From NCBI RefSeq assembly GCF_022664395.1, contig NZ_JAKRET010000018.1:1-58210 (forward strand): DNA of 58,210 nucleotides, in the 5' to 3' direction. A program made the translations under genes and the position numbers. The notes under the pieces are model-generated. The model was not told where the DNA came from. It saw nothing but the letters and a program-made list of their open reading frames with translations, and searched no databases. Of the stretch, positions 39,866-49,527 are shown in pieces. Position 1 is the first letter of the stretch. Every line of letters starts with the position of its first letter. This DNA is from Sphingomonas lacusdianchii. GTDB lineage: Bacteria > Pseudomonadota > Alphaproteobacteria > Sphingomonadales > Sphingomonadaceae.

Positions 39866-40668
39866 AGAGCGATGTCATCTATTTGCCGGCAGGTCCCGTG
39901 CCGGCGCTGCCTTCCCGCCGCACTCGGCTGATGACGGGCGTCGTGCTCGCTGTCGCCGGCTTGGCAATGACAAGCTGCACCACGTTCGGCACCAACATCT
40001 CGGGCAAGTTCGGTTGCGGCGCGCCGGCAGGCGGCAGCTGCGCCCCGGCGACCGTTATCGACGACAAGGCGCTGGCCGAGATTACCGGCGACACCAGCTT
40101 TCGGCCTGCGGTGCAATACCAGCAGGCACCCGTCCGCGCCGCGCCGGAGAGCGTAGCGATCGCCGCGGCCGGCACGGTGGGTGTTCGGCCGCAGAAGGTC
40201 CTCCGTATCGTCTTCCCGGCGCATACCGACGGCGCCGGCCGGTATCACGAGACGAGCGTCGTGCAGGCGGTGGTCGACAGTGGCCAGTGGGTTGCCGCGA
40301 CCAACGGCCATGGCCCGGGCCTCGCCGCCTCGACCACACTCAACGTGAGCCCCGAGATCCTTTCGCAGCTCGGCGCGCCGATCGACGCCGTCACGGCCAA
40401 CGAGCGGGCGACTGCAGAGCGCTTGGCTGCGGAGACGACGCCGGTAGCCGCCCCTCCTGCGAGCGGGGCCGCGCCGAGCGTCGGCGCTGTCGCTGCCGCT
40501 CGAGCCAAGGCCAAGGGCGGTCGCCCGCTCGCCGCGACAAGGCCGGTCACGCCGGCGCCGACGCCTGTGTCGACCCCGGTCGCGGCGGCATCGCCTGCTG
40601 GACAGCGGATCGCCTCGTCGTCGCCGTCCAACCGCCCCGCACGCTTCAGCCCGAACGTGGAGGACTGA
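39862..40668 (+). CDS. traV: TraV outer-membrane lipoprotein (268 aa)
   Basis: I choose the GTG at 39862 (GGGAG 7 bases upstream, overlapping the dsbC stop as GTGA). The lipobox is LAMTSC, with a second Cys-containing region (GKFGCGAPAGGSCAPATV) matching TraV. The long C-terminal half is Ala/Pro-rich and probably unstructured, making this protein longer than F TraV. Confidence 0.8.
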   Translation: MKSDVIYLPAGPVPALPSRRTRLMTGVVLAVAGLAMTSCTTFGTNISGKFGCGAPAGGSCAPATVIDDKALAEITGDTSFRPAVQYQQAPVRAAPESVAIAAAGTVGVRPQKVLRIVFPAHTDGAGRYHETSVVQAVVDSGQWVAATNGHGPGLAASTTLNVSPEILSQLGAPIDAVTANERATAERLAAETTPVAAPPASGAAPSVGAVAAARAKAKGGRPLAATRPVTPAPTPVSTPVAAASPAGQRIASSSPSNRPARFSPNVED

Positions 40669-40672
40669 TCAC

Positions 40673-43213
40673 ATGGCAGCCAAGAGGGGTTTCATCGCTC
40701 GCATGCTGGGCGACACGCGCGGAACGGACGAGGGCACGCCGGCCTTCGACGCGCCGATGCTCTCGAACTGGCTGCCGTACCGCAGCTACGATCAGCGACA
40801 CGACATCTTCTACCAGACCAACTCGATCGGCTTCGCGCTCGAGCTCGCGCCGCTCATGGGCGCCGACGAGCGGACCGGCGAGATCCTGGCTCAGCTCCTT
40901 TCGGAAAGCATCCCCACCAACGCGCGCGTGCAGATCCTCGCGTTTCAGAGCCCGCGCGTCGGCAAGCTAATCGCGCAATATGCGCTCCCGCGCTTCAAGG
41001 CCGGCGGTGTCCACCGCAAGATCGCCGAGCATCGCTCAGCCTTCCTCCGCCAGGGTGCGTGGGTGTCAATGTCGAAGGACGGTCCCTTCCACGTCCGCAA
41101 CCACCGCATCTTCCTGTCGGTGTCGATCGCGAGCGGCAAGTCGAGCCCCGAGGAGCTTGTCGGCGTGCGCGACGGCATCGTCTCGACGCTTCAGTCGATC
41201 GACATGCCGTCGGCCCGCATGAAGCCGGTCGACCTCATCTCGCTGATCGACGACATCACCGCTCCCGCCTTCAACGTGGCGGAGGAGGTGCTCGAATATT
41301 CCGAGCTCGACCCCATCGCCGATCAGTGCATGCGTCGTGACGTGCAGACGGTGGTGCAGGCGGATCGCCTCCTCGTCTCGGTCGAGCCGCTGCGTGCGGT
41401 CACCAATCTTTCGGGCGAGACGGCCTATGAGGAGATCCGCCCGGACACGTTCGACTACCGCTTCTTCTCGGTCCGAAACCTGCCCAATCGCTGGGCGCCC
41501 TGGGACGTGCAGAAGCTGATCGGTGACATGTTCTCCGACAAGCTTCGCCCGGGCTGTCCTACGCTGACCTCGCTTTGTCTGTGCTACCAGGACGAGCAGG
41601 CGGCATCGTCCAAGGCCGGCTACAAGTTCATGCGCACCTCGAGCCTCGCGGACTCCAAGTCGGCAAGGCTCCTCCCGCAGCTCAAGGATCAGAGCCGCGA
41701 ATGGGAGCACGTGACGCAGGAGCTCAGGCTCGGCAAGAAGCTCGTCCAGGCCTATTATTCGGTCGGCATCATCAGCCCGAAAGGGCAGGGCGATGCCAAC
41801 GAGCGCACCGTCAAATCGATGTACAAGGCGGCGGGCTGGGACCTGCTGGACGAGCGGTTTCTCCAAATCATGGCGTTCATGTCGTGCCTGCCGATGACGC
41901 TCGGCAACGGCATCGACAGCGACTTGAAGCGCATGAAGCGGCTGCGCACGATGCTGACCAGCACGACGGCGAACATGCTTCCCATCCAGGGTGAGTATCT
42001 CGGCGGGCACCTTCCGCACCTGATGTTCGTCGGCCGGCGTGGCCAGCCCTTCTTTTGGTCGCCCTTCGAGAACAAGGCGGGCAACCATAACGTCGCGGTG
42101 TTCGGCAAGTCGGGGTCGGGCAAGTCGGTGGCCTTGCAGGAGCTGTGCGCCGCCTTTGCCGGCGTCGGTGCCAAGATCATCGTGATCGACGACGGCCGCT
42201 CGTTCGAGCACATGGCCAAGAGCCTCGGCGGCAATTTCGTCGAGTTCCGCCTGCGCGACGGGTTCAGCCTCAATCCGTTCTCGATGATCGATGAGACCCT
42301 CGTGGCGAAGGACGAAGATTATCTCGTCGACGCCCTCGCGATGCTCAAGTCGATCATCGGGCAGATGGGCCGCCATATCGACAAGCTCAACGACACCGAG
42401 CGGGGCCTTATCGACCGGGCCGTCAATCGGGTGTGGGAGGCCAAGGGGCGCGGCGGCAGCGTCGACGACGTTGTGCAGGAGCTGCGCACCGACGGCAGCC
42501 CGCAGGGCACCGATCTCGCGATCGCGATGTTCCCGTTCTCCTCGGAGGGCACCTACGGCCAGTTCTTCGTCGGCGAGGCGTCGGTCGACATGTCGAACGC
42601 CTTGACCGTCTTCGAGCTGTCAGACCTCGCCAGTCGCGAGGAGCTCCGCTCCGTCGTGCTCACCGCGATCATGTTCACGTCGAGCCAGACGATGCGTCGC
42701 ATGGATCGCCAGATCCCCAAGGCGCTGCTGATCGACGAGGCGTGGCAGATGCTGCGTGGGGGATCGATGGCCGACTTCGTCGAGACCTATAGCCGCACGT
42801 GTCGCAAATACGGCGCCTCGCTCATCACCGCGACGCAGAGCCTCAACGACTATTACAAGTCGGAGGGCAGCCTTGCGGCGCTGGAGAACAGCGACTGGTC
42901 GGTCATTCTCATGCAGAAGCCAGACACGATCTCGGACTTCCAGAAGCACGGTCGGTTCGACATGGACCCCTATACCGAGAGCCTGCTTCGATCGCTGAAA
43001 CGCAACGGTGCCGAATATTCCGACATCATGATCAAAGGCCCGGATAGCCAGGCGGTCGGCCGGCTCGTTCTCGATAAGTATTCGGCCACGCTCTATTCCT
43101 CGAGTCCGCAGACGTTCGCCGCGATCGAGCACCTGATCGAGCAGGGCTTTTCGATGGACGAGGCGATCGAGCGCGTCGCGTATCCGGAGCAGTATCTGGA
43201 GGCCGCGGAATGA
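40673..43213 (+). CDS. traC: TraC, VirB4-like ATPase (846 aa)
   Basis: The cytoplasmic ATPase that drives pilus assembly. Walker A GKSGSGKSV lies near residue 477 and Walker B KALLIDEAWQML near 683. The upstream part has the usual TraC landmarks (SNWLPYRSYDQRHDIFYQTN, FDYRFFSVRNLPNRWAPWDV). Length agrees with F TraC. It overlaps the following small gene by 4 bases. Confidence 0.95.
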   Translation: MAAKRGFIARMLGDTRGTDEGTPAFDAPMLSNWLPYRSYDQRHDIFYQTNSIGFALELAPLMGADERTGEILAQLLSESIPTNARVQILAFQSPRVGKLIAQYALPRFKAGGVHRKIAEHRSAFLRQGAWVSMSKDGPFHVRNHRIFLSVSIASGKSSPEELVGVRDGIVSTLQSIDMPSARMKPVDLISLIDDITAPAFNVAEEVLEYSELDPIADQCMRRDVQTVVQADRLLVSVEPLRAVTNLSGETAYEEIRPDTFDYRFFSVRNLPNRWAPWDVQKLIGDMFSDKLRPGCPTLTSLCLCYQDEQAASSKAGYKFMRTSSLADSKSARLLPQLKDQSREWEHVTQELRLGKKLVQAYYSVGIISPKGQGDANERTVKSMYKAAGWDLLDERFLQIMAFMSCLPMTLGNGIDSDLKRMKRLRTMLTSTTANMLPIQGEYLGGHLPHLMFVGRRGQPFFWSPFENKAGNHNVAVFGKSGSGKSVALQELCAAFAGVGAKIIVIDDGRSFEHMAKSLGGNFVEFRLRDGFSLNPFSMIDETLVAKDEDYLVDALAMLKSIIGQMGRHIDKLNDTERGLIDRAVNRVWEAKGRGGSVDDVVQELRTDGSPQGTDLAIAMFPFSSEGTYGQFFVGEASVDMSNALTVFELSDLASREELRSVVLTAIMFTSSQTMRRMDRQIPKALLIDEAWQMLRGGSMADFVETYSRTCRKYGASLITATQSLNDYYKSEGSLAALENSDWSVILMQKPDTISDFQKHGRFDMDPYTESLLRSLKRNGAEYSDIMIKGPDSQAVGRLVLDKYSATLYSSSPQTFAAIEHLIEQGFSMDEAIERVAYPEQYLEAAE

Positions 43214-43605
43214 GCGCGACCGACGGTTACGGCTTCGACAGCGACTGGCAGGTCGTGACGCGGCGGCGAGTGCCCCGCCGCTGGCAGCACGACCTCCGCC
43301 GGGCGATTGCTGACACGAGCTATGTCGCGCTGCGCTTCTCAGGATGGCTAGCGATGACGACGCTCGCGGCGATGGGCGTGACTGTCCTGTTCTTCCTCAT
43401 GCTGGGCAACTTCACCCCGCTCGGCTTCTTCTCGCAGGTCGCCAACCTGGGATCGCGCTTCGTCTCGGCCGATGCCGTTCGGCGGGCGACGTTCGTCGGC
43501 GAACTGCGAATCGTCGCCATCCTCATCTTCGGGGTCATCGCTCTGCTGCGCTGGCAGCTGCTCATCGCGATCCTCGTTCCCTCGAAAGGCCCCCGTCATG
43601 GTTGA
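43210..43605 (+). CDS. Membrane protein encoded within the tra operon (131 aa)
   Basis: Two clear membrane helices: about residues 45-66 (GWLAMTTLAAMGVTVLFFLM) and 98-121 (ELRIVAILIFGVIALLRWQL). The N-terminus is basic. Position, directly between traC and trbI, and ATGA coupling suggest a mating-channel accessory, but I do not recognise an F counterpart. Confidence 0.7.
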   Translation: MSATDGYGFDSDWQVVTRRRVPRRWQHDLRRAIADTSYVALRFSGWLAMTTLAAMGVTVLFFLMLGNFTPLGFFSQVANLGSRFVSADAVRRATFVGELRIVAILIFGVIALLRWQLLIAILVPSKGPRHG

Positions 43606-44266
43606 CGTCCTCGACACGCCTGCGCCGGCCGCGGCCGCTCACCCGACCGATACGGCTTCCGATCGGTTCGACTTCTCTGGCGCCGAACTGCCGAGTTCGC
43701 GCAGGGCGCCTGGTGCACCACCGCCGGCCGCCAAGAAAGCCGAGGGCCTGCCGCCGATCACCTGGGCGATGGCCGCGATCGCGACCGTCATGCTGCTGTG
43801 GGTAGCCTGGGTCACCAAGCACATCGCCAGCCCGGCCGCGGCGGTGCCGATGGCAAGCGTTCGGCTCGAGACGATCGTCAGCGAGTACGTCCAGGCGCAG
43901 AGCCACAGCAATGGGCAACCAGAAGCCGTGGCGGCTCAGACGCGCGCCTTCATGGGGGCGCTCGATCAGGAGCTGCAGAAGATCGGCGCATCGGGCACCA
44001 CCGTTCTCGTCGGCGAGGCCATTCTTTCCAAGAACGTACCAGACATCACAGATCAGATCCGCCGTGCGGTCTATGCGAAGGCCCCGCTTCCCGCGGCCGC
44101 CCCAGCATCGCCGGCAGGTCCCGCGGTTGGCGCGGTTGCCCCATCAGCCTCCGGGGCAGCCGCGCCGATCGCGCCGGCCGCATCACCCTTCGCACCGCCG
44201 GCGCAGGGCTCCGCACTCGATGCCGCGATCGCCCCCTCAGTCAGCGGGTCGAACAGTGGCCAGTAA
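43598..44266 (+). CDS. trbI: TrbI-like F-type conjugation protein (222 aa)
   Basis: The start MVDVLDTPAP at 43598 overlaps the preceding gene. There is one membrane helix (ITWAMAAIATVMLLWVAWVT), then a periplasmic segment GTTVLVGEAILSKNVPDITD, which matches the F-type TrbI family that influences pilus outgrowth. The last 60 residues are Ala/Pro-rich. Confidence 0.7.
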   Translation: MVDVLDTPAPAAAAHPTDTASDRFDFSGAELPSSRRAPGAPPPAAKKAEGLPPITWAMAAIATVMLLWVAWVTKHIASPAAAVPMASVRLETIVSEYVQAQSHSNGQPEAVAAQTRAFMGALDQELQKIGASGTTVLVGEAILSKNVPDITDQIRRAVYAKAPLPAAAPASPAGPAVGAVAPSASGAAAPIAPAASPFAPPAQGSALDAAIAPSVSGSNSGQ

Positions 44267-44837
44267 GGCCGCCCTGCTCGAACAGACCGCACCGGGGCAA
44301 ACCGCTGCTCCGGGTGCGGTCGACCGGCGCGCTCTTCTCACCAAGCGCGTGAGGCAGTGGAGCGCGGTGGCGCTGATGGCTGTTGCCTGGGCCTCCTACA
44401 ACACGATCGCGGACTGGCAGAAGAACAACGCCTTCCTCATCAACGCCAGCGATAGCCTCCCGAACTGGGCCTTCTTCGTCCACCTCCACCATACACCCGC
44501 GAAAGACGACTATGTCTTCTTCGCACCGCCTGCGAACCCGCTCGTGCAGCGCCATTTCGGCCCGACCTCCGGGCCCTTCGGCAAGCGCGTGATTGGCATG
44601 CCCGGTGCGCTCGTCGAGCACCGCGGATCGGACGTTTATGTCGACGGCGTTCGCGTCGCGCACATGAAGCCGCTGACCCGCACCGGCGAGCCGCTTACGC
44701 CCGGACCGGTCGGCCGAGTGCCGCGTGGCTGCTACTATGTCGGCACGCCGCATCCCGACGGGTTCGACAGCCGCTACGCCGAGATCGGCTTCGCCTGCGC
44801 GAGCCAGATCATCGGCACCGGGACACCCATCCTATGA
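44256..44837 (+). CDS. S26-family signal peptidase of the transfer system (193 aa)
   Basis: The start is a GTG at 44256, 11 bases inside trbI. A membrane helix precedes the catalytic motif NASDSLPNW (Ser 67) and FGKRVIGMPGA (Lys 110); FDSRYAEIGF is the third family box. Such TraF/LepB-like peptidases mature the pilin or other exported Tra proteins; the long traA leader is the likely substrate. Confidence 0.85.
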   Translation: MASKAALLEQTAPGQTAAPGAVDRRALLTKRVRQWSAVALMAVAWASYNTIADWQKNNAFLINASDSLPNWAFFVHLHHTPAKDDYVFFAPPANPLVQRHFGPTSGPFGKRVIGMPGALVEHRGSDVYVDGVRVAHMKPLTRTGEPLTPGPVGRVPRGCYYVGTPHPDGFDSRYAEIGFACASQIIGTGTPIL

Positions 44838-45493
44838 CCGCGCGCCGTCTGCTCGCCGCGGGCACGTTCGCTGCGGCGCTCGTCGCCAGTTCGTCCTGGC
44901 CGCTCGTGCAAGGCGCCCTCGCGCGCGACCATGGCGTCATGGGGCAGACCTGGGGCATCGCTGAGCCCGATCTCCTGACTACGATCGATGGTCGCCTCAA
45001 GGCGCTGCAGGCGAACGGGGGTATCGAGCGCATGCAGGCGACCATGCGTGCGAATGCCGAGAACCGCGTGCGCAACCCGCTACCGGTGAGCGGCATCACG
45101 CCAGTCCGCGAGGCGAAGAGCTGGACCTTCGATCCGTCGATCGTCCTCGATCGGGATCTGCGCGATGTGAAGGGTAACCTGGTCGCTGCGGCCGGCACCC
45201 GAGTGAATCCGCTCGCGTTCGTGTCGCTCAAGACAGACCTCGTGTTCATCGACGGACGTGATGACGCTCAGGTCGATTGGGCGCTGAAGCGCTGGAGCGC
45301 GACCGCCGCCAAGATCATCTTCGTCGCCGGCTCGCCGTTCGAGCGCATGGGCGAGAAGAAGCGTCGCTTCTTCTTCGACCAGCAGGGCCGGCTCAGCGGC
45401 CATTTCGGCATCACCCATGTCCCCGCGATCGTCGCGCCGGAAGGTCAGGCGATGCGGGTCAGCGAAGTCGAACTGCCGGGACGTGCGTCATGA
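44834..45493 (+). CDS. traW: TraW, periplasmic pilus assembly protein (219 aa)
   Basis: Signal peptide followed by MGQTWGIAEPDLLTTIDGRL and SWTFDPSIVLDRDLRDVKGN, both hallmarks of TraW, then FIDGRDDAQVDWAL and HVPAIVAPEG. It acts with TraU and TrbC in pilus extension. ATGA overlaps with both neighbours. Confidence 0.9.
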   Translation: MTARRLLAAGTFAAALVASSSWPLVQGALARDHGVMGQTWGIAEPDLLTTIDGRLKALQANGGIERMQATMRANAENRVRNPLPVSGITPVREAKSWTFDPSIVLDRDLRDVKGNLVAAAGTRVNPLAFVSLKTDLVFIDGRDDAQVDWALKRWSATAAKIIFVAGSPFERMGEKKRRFFFDQQGRLSGHFGITHVPAIVAPEGQAMRVSEVELPGRAS

Positions 45494-45774
45494 TGTGGCT
45501 CGACATGCTCCGCACACCGATGGCGGCTCCCGAGACGCCACGCCTCAAGGCGATGAGGCTGACGATCCTCGGATGCGCTGCGCTGCTGGTGATGACCATC
45601 GTGTCGCTGGCTCCGTTGCGCAGCGTGATCGGCAACGGGGCAGGGGGGATCGCGGCGCTGCTGATCGTCGTGCTCGCCATCCTGGTGCCGGTCTACGCGA
45701 CGACCAAGAACCGGGCGGATAACGCCTATCTCGACCAACTCGTCGCGGTTCGCGAAGGGGGCGACGTCGCATGA
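45490..45774 (+). CDS. Small membrane protein between traW and traU (94 aa)
   Basis: Two hydrophobic segments (LTILGCAALLVMTIVSLAPL and GAGGIAALLIVVLAILVPVY) and short charged ends. ATGATG start overlapping traW; overlaps traU by 4 bases. No F homologue is recognised. Confidence 0.7.
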   Translation: MMWLDMLRTPMAAPETPRLKAMRLTILGCAALLVMTIVSLAPLRSVIGNGAGGIAALLIVVLAILVPVYATTKNRADNAYLDQLVAVREGGDVA

Positions 45775-46784
45775 TCCGCCGGCTGCTCGCACTTCTCGGC
45801 ATCGTTGCAGCTTTCGCGCTGCTGCCGGCGCCGGCGAGCGCAGGCCCGTCGAATTGCACCGGCAAGTTCGTCAATCCCATCACGGACGTCTGCTGGTCGT
45901 GCCTGTTCCCGCTGTCGGTGGGCGGGCTGCATATCTGGCCGGGTTCGCGTCCCGACACCAACAACCCTGACTTGCCGGTCTGCGCCTGCGGCAGCCCGGT
46001 GCCGCGGATCGGCATCGCGATCGGTTTCTGGGAGCCCGCTCGTCTCGTCGACGTGACGACCAAGCCGTGGTGCTTTCCGAATCTTGGTGGTCTGCGGCTC
46101 AACCCGGGGCTCGATATTGGGCAGGGCCAATATACCGGGCCGCTGATCAAGGGTGGGGCGACCCAAGCTTCGGCCAACTGGCAGGCGCACTATTACGTCT
46201 ATCCGCTGCTCTACTGGCTCGAGATCCTCACCGATTTCGCTTGCTTCGAGCAGACGACCTTCGACGTTGCCTACATCACCGAGATCGATCCGCTCTGGAA
46301 CGACGACACCCTGACCACGGTCATCAATCCGGAAGTGGCGCTGTTCAACAATCCGATCGCGGTGGCCGCCTGCGCGGCCGACTGCGCCGCGGCGACTGCC
46401 AAGCTGCCGATCGACCAGATGTTCTGGTGCGATGGGTGCAACGGCTCGATGTTCCCGATGAACGGCAATGTGGCTGCCCACAACTCGCCCGTTCAATCCT
46501 CACGCCTCGCCGCGGAGCGGCTGTTGTTCAAGATGCACCGCCAGGGTCTGGCCTGGGGCACGGCAGGGTCAAAGGCCCTTTGCAACAAGTACATCATGCC
46601 GATCCTGAAGAAGTCGCAATATCGGATTCAGATGACCAACCCGACACCGACCGTCAGTGGGAAATATGCCTGCTCGCCAATCGGCGCTTCAACGCTTCCG
46701 CCCGATGCCGGCCGTGCCTTCCCCGTAGGGGGAGAGGACTTCGGGTATCTGCTTTGGCGCAAGCGCAACTGCTGCATGCTGTGA
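45771..46784 (+). CDS. traU: TraU (337 aa)
   Basis: Signal peptide (LLALLGIVAAFALLPAPASA) followed by CTGKFVNPITDVCWSCLFPL, the strongly conserved TraU start. It is Cys-rich throughout (VCACGSPVPRIGIAIGFWEP, DQMFWCDGCNGSMFPMNG), implying many disulfides. TraU is needed for DNA transfer and pilus function. Confidence 0.95.
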   Translation: MIRRLLALLGIVAAFALLPAPASAGPSNCTGKFVNPITDVCWSCLFPLSVGGLHIWPGSRPDTNNPDLPVCACGSPVPRIGIAIGFWEPARLVDVTTKPWCFPNLGGLRLNPGLDIGQGQYTGPLIKGGATQASANWQAHYYVYPLLYWLEILTDFACFEQTTFDVAYITEIDPLWNDDTLTTVINPEVALFNNPIAVAACAADCAAATAKLPIDQMFWCDGCNGSMFPMNGNVAAHNSPVQSSRLAAERLLFKMHRQGLAWGTAGSKALCNKYIMPILKKSQYRIQMTNPTPTVSGKYACSPIGASTLPPDAGRAFPVGGEDFGYLLWRKRNCCML

Positions 46785-46795
46785 GGATAGTCCCC

Positions 46796-47539
46796 ATGCG
46801 CAAGCTCCTTCTCTCAGCTGCGGCTCTCGCGACGTTGGGCACCGGTGCGGCGGTGCTGGGCCAGACCGTGGAAGGATTGAACCTCGACGCGATCCGCGCG
46901 CGCTCGGAGACGATGGCGGCCGACGCGCAGGCGCTTTCGACCGAAGTGCAGCGGCGCGGTGATGCGTTCCGGAAGGACGCGGAGACGGTCCACGCGGTCG
47001 CGATGGAGCAGGTACGGACGATCGATCGCGCGAACCTGCCCAAGGGGCCGGCGGGTGCCGTCGACTTCGACGAGATGATCCAGACCGCCTCGGCGAACAT
47101 GAAGGACAATCGCGGGAGCGCCCCGCAGTTCATGGTGTTCGTCTCGACCTCGATGCCGGAGCAGGCGCTCAAGCAGATCATCGCCGACACGTCGGCTGCG
47201 GGAGGCGTTGTGGTCTTTCGCGGCTTTCCAGGCAATTCCGGCAAGGCCTTCATCGCCGCGCTCTCCAAGGTCGTCACCAAGGATCAGCAGTTCGCCTCGA
47301 TCGGCATCGATCCGCGGCTCTTCCGGGCCTTCAATGTCGATGCGGTGCCGGCGATGGTCGTCACCTCCACGGATTTCACGCCCTGCGATGGGCTCACCTG
47401 TCGCAGCGAACCGCCACCCTTTGACCGGATCGTCGGAAACGTGACGGTCCGCTATGCGCTCGAGACCTTCTCGGACGCGAACGGGCCGGGCGCGCTGATC
47501 GCCAAGACCGCGCTCGCCAACCTCGGCCGGGCACCCTGA
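46796..47539 (+). CDS. trbC: TrbC, F-type pilus assembly protein (247 aa)
   Basis: I place the start at the ATG at 46796 after GAGGA; the frame is open much further upstream but that overlaps traU. Signal peptide, then a helical stalk and the TrbC domain: QFMVFVSTSMPEQALKQIIA, GGVVVFRGFPGNSGKAFIAA and DPRLFRAFNVDAVPAMVV. In F it interacts with TraW. Confidence 0.9.
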   Translation: MRKLLLSAAALATLGTGAAVLGQTVEGLNLDAIRARSETMAADAQALSTEVQRRGDAFRKDAETVHAVAMEQVRTIDRANLPKGPAGAVDFDEMIQTASANMKDNRGSAPQFMVFVSTSMPEQALKQIIADTSAAGGVVVFRGFPGNSGKAFIAALSKVVTKDQQFASIGIDPRLFRAFNVDAVPAMVVTSTDFTPCDGLTCRSEPPPFDRIVGNVTVRYALETFSDANGPGALIAKTALANLGRAP

Positions 47540-47541
47540 CC

Positions 47542-49527
47542 ATGGCTGGGGGCCGCGCCATCCTCGCCGGTTTCGCCGCCTTGCTCGCGGTGCCGGTCGC
47601 GCTCGAGGCTCAGACGAGCGGCCAGGCGCAGACCCAATCGGGCGGCGGCTATTATGACATGGGCGATTACACCTACTTCAACCAGCGCACCGCCCCGACG
47701 CCGACGCCCACGCCGACACCGAAGCCTAGTGTCACCTCGGCACCGGCGCTGTCGGTAACCCATTCGCCGACCCAGTCAACCGCTCAGGCCGCTGTCCGTG
47801 CGCAGGCGGTTCAGCAGCCCAGCGCGCAGATCCAGGGTCAGCCCTATGTCTTCCCCAAAGGCGACCTCGACAAAGCCCGCGCAGATGCGAAGGCGCTCGC
47901 GAAGCCGGCGCGCGCTAGTGCCGCCAGTCTCCCCACGTCGACGCCTCTGACCAGTGTCCCGGGCTACTCGCCGGCTGCGAACCCCGCTGAGGCGTATGCG
48001 GACGATCCCGACGGGCTGACCGCAGCCGGCAACGCCGCGGTAGGTAGCAACGAGGCCTGGAAGATGGTCACCGATCCGGATCGGGTGAAGGTGACGCTCG
48101 CACCAAACGAGATCACCCGTGCGCAGGACGTCGAGAAGGATCCGAACAGCTACCTCGACGGACAATCGATGGGCGCAACCGACGGCAGCTGCAAGCCGCT
48201 CCCGCCGAGCGGCAGCACCGGCTATTACGAGGCGAGCTGCAACTCGGGCACGAAGGTCGAGGAAGGCGAAGCGATCTGCCGCACGCCCCTCGTCGTCGAC
48301 GTGATCCCGGGCTCGACCAAATACATCTATACCTGCGAGAACTGGGTGGGTCGCCGCCCGATGTCCAATGACAACACCGCCCGGCGTTGCACGCCGGCTT
48401 TCACGCAGCCAGTCGCCCAAGGCATTTGCCGCGAGCGATCACGCGCCACGGTTCTCTACAACGTCTGTCGTCAAGGCACGATCACCAAGTGCTACGAGCC
48501 CGACGTCGAAGAGGGCGAGGAGATCACGTACGAGTGCGACTCCCCGGCCGCGCAGCGCTACTACGCAACCGAGACAACCGGTCAGGTCGTGAACGAGCGC
48601 TGCAACGAGGCCATGTGCAACGCGGCGACGAGCGGCAAGACGTGCGAGCTTAAGGGTGAGACCTGTGTCGATCCGGATCCGACCACCCGGACGATCAATG
48701 GGGTTCAGGTCACCCGCGCGTGCTGGAACTGGGAGCGCACCTACACCTGCACGAGCATGATCCAGACCTCGGATTGTGCCAGCCTCGCCGGCAATCCGAA
48801 GTGCAGCTACGTCCGCGACGAGTGCCTCGACGATCCGCAGGACGGGCCGTGCAAGGTTTCGACCAAGGTCTACAAATGCCCGCTCCCCGATAAGCAGGAC
48901 GACGCCAAGCAGTATATCTGCGGCGACGACGTCTATTGCATTAACGGCGACTGCGAGCCGGTCGAGCGTGAGGCGTCGACGGAGTTCAAGGACGCGGTCG
49001 TCGGGCTTCACGCGCTGGGTCAGGCCAATGCGGAGTTCAACGAGAACACGCTGACGCTGTTCTCGGGAACCCGAGAGACCTGCAACAAGAAGATCTTTGG
49101 TGCCTCTAATTGCTGTTCGGGCAAGGGCGTGCCGCTGCTCACCCCCTGGCTATGCAGCTCGGCCGAGAAGCAGTTGGACGAGAAGGACGACAAGGGTCTC
49201 TGCCACAAGCTTGGCTCTTACTGCTCGGACAAGGTTCTCGGCATCTGCGTGACGTCGAAGGATGCTTACTGCTGCTTTGCATCCAAGCTGACGCGCATCC
49301 TCCAGGAGCAGGGCCGACCGCAGCTCGGCAAGCCTTGGGGGAGCGCCAAGAAGGGCACGTGCGAAGGGTTCACGATCGACGAGTTCTCGCGCCTCAACCT
49401 CTCGGTGATGGACTTCTCCGAGGTCGTTGCCGAGTTCACCGACGCCGCGAAGCTTCCGGATGAGCTCGCGACGTCGACCATGATCCAGCAGCGGATCAAG
49501 GATTACTACGAAACGAGGAAGCCGTAA
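47542..49527 (+). CDS. traN: TraN, mating-pair stabilisation adhesin (661 aa)
   Basis: Signal peptide, a low-complexity linker with repeated TPTP, and then a Cys-rich domain from about residue 210 (YYEASCNSGTKVEEGEAICR, CYEPDVEEGEEITYECDSPA). The end GASNCCSGKGVPLL, then KVLGICVTSKDAYCCFASKL and RIL, is the TraN C-terminal signature. It lies in the outer membrane and binds recipient surface proteins. Confidence 0.9.
   Translation: MAGGRAILAGFAALLAVPVALEAQTSGQAQTQSGGGYYDMGDYTYFNQRTAPTPTPTPTPKPSVTSAPALSVTHSPTQSTAQAAVRAQAVQQPSAQIQGQPYVFPKGDLDKARADAKALAKPARASAASLPTSTPLTSVPGYSPAANPAEAYADDPDGLTAAGNAAVGSNEAWKMVTDPDRVKVTLAPNEITRAQDVEKDPNSYLDGQSMGATDGSCKPLPPSGSTGYYEASCNSGTKVEEGEAICRTPLVVDVIPGSTKYIYTCENWVGRRPMSNDNTARRCTPAFTQPVAQGICRERSRATVLYNVCRQGTITKCYEPDVEEGEEITYECDSPAAQRYYATETTGQVVNERCNEAMCNAATSGKTCELKGETCVDPDPTTRTINGVQVTRACWNWERTYTCTSMIQTSDCASLAGNPKCSYVRDECLDDPQDGPCKVSTKVYKCPLPDKQDDAKQYICGDDVYCINGDCEPVEREASTEFKDAVVGLHALGQANAEFNENTLTLFSGTRETCNKKIFGASNCCSGKGVPLLTPWLCSSAEKQLDEKDDKGLCHKLGSYCSDKVLGICVTSKDAYCCFASKLTRILQEQGRPQLGKPWGSAKKGTCEGFTIDEFSRLNLSVMDFSEVVAEFTDAAKLPDELATSTMIQQRIKDYYETRKP

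Noticed and set aside
41066..42376. 436-codon minus-strand ORF inside traC
   Set aside because: Shadow of the traC ATPase gene, which has Walker motifs and operon context.
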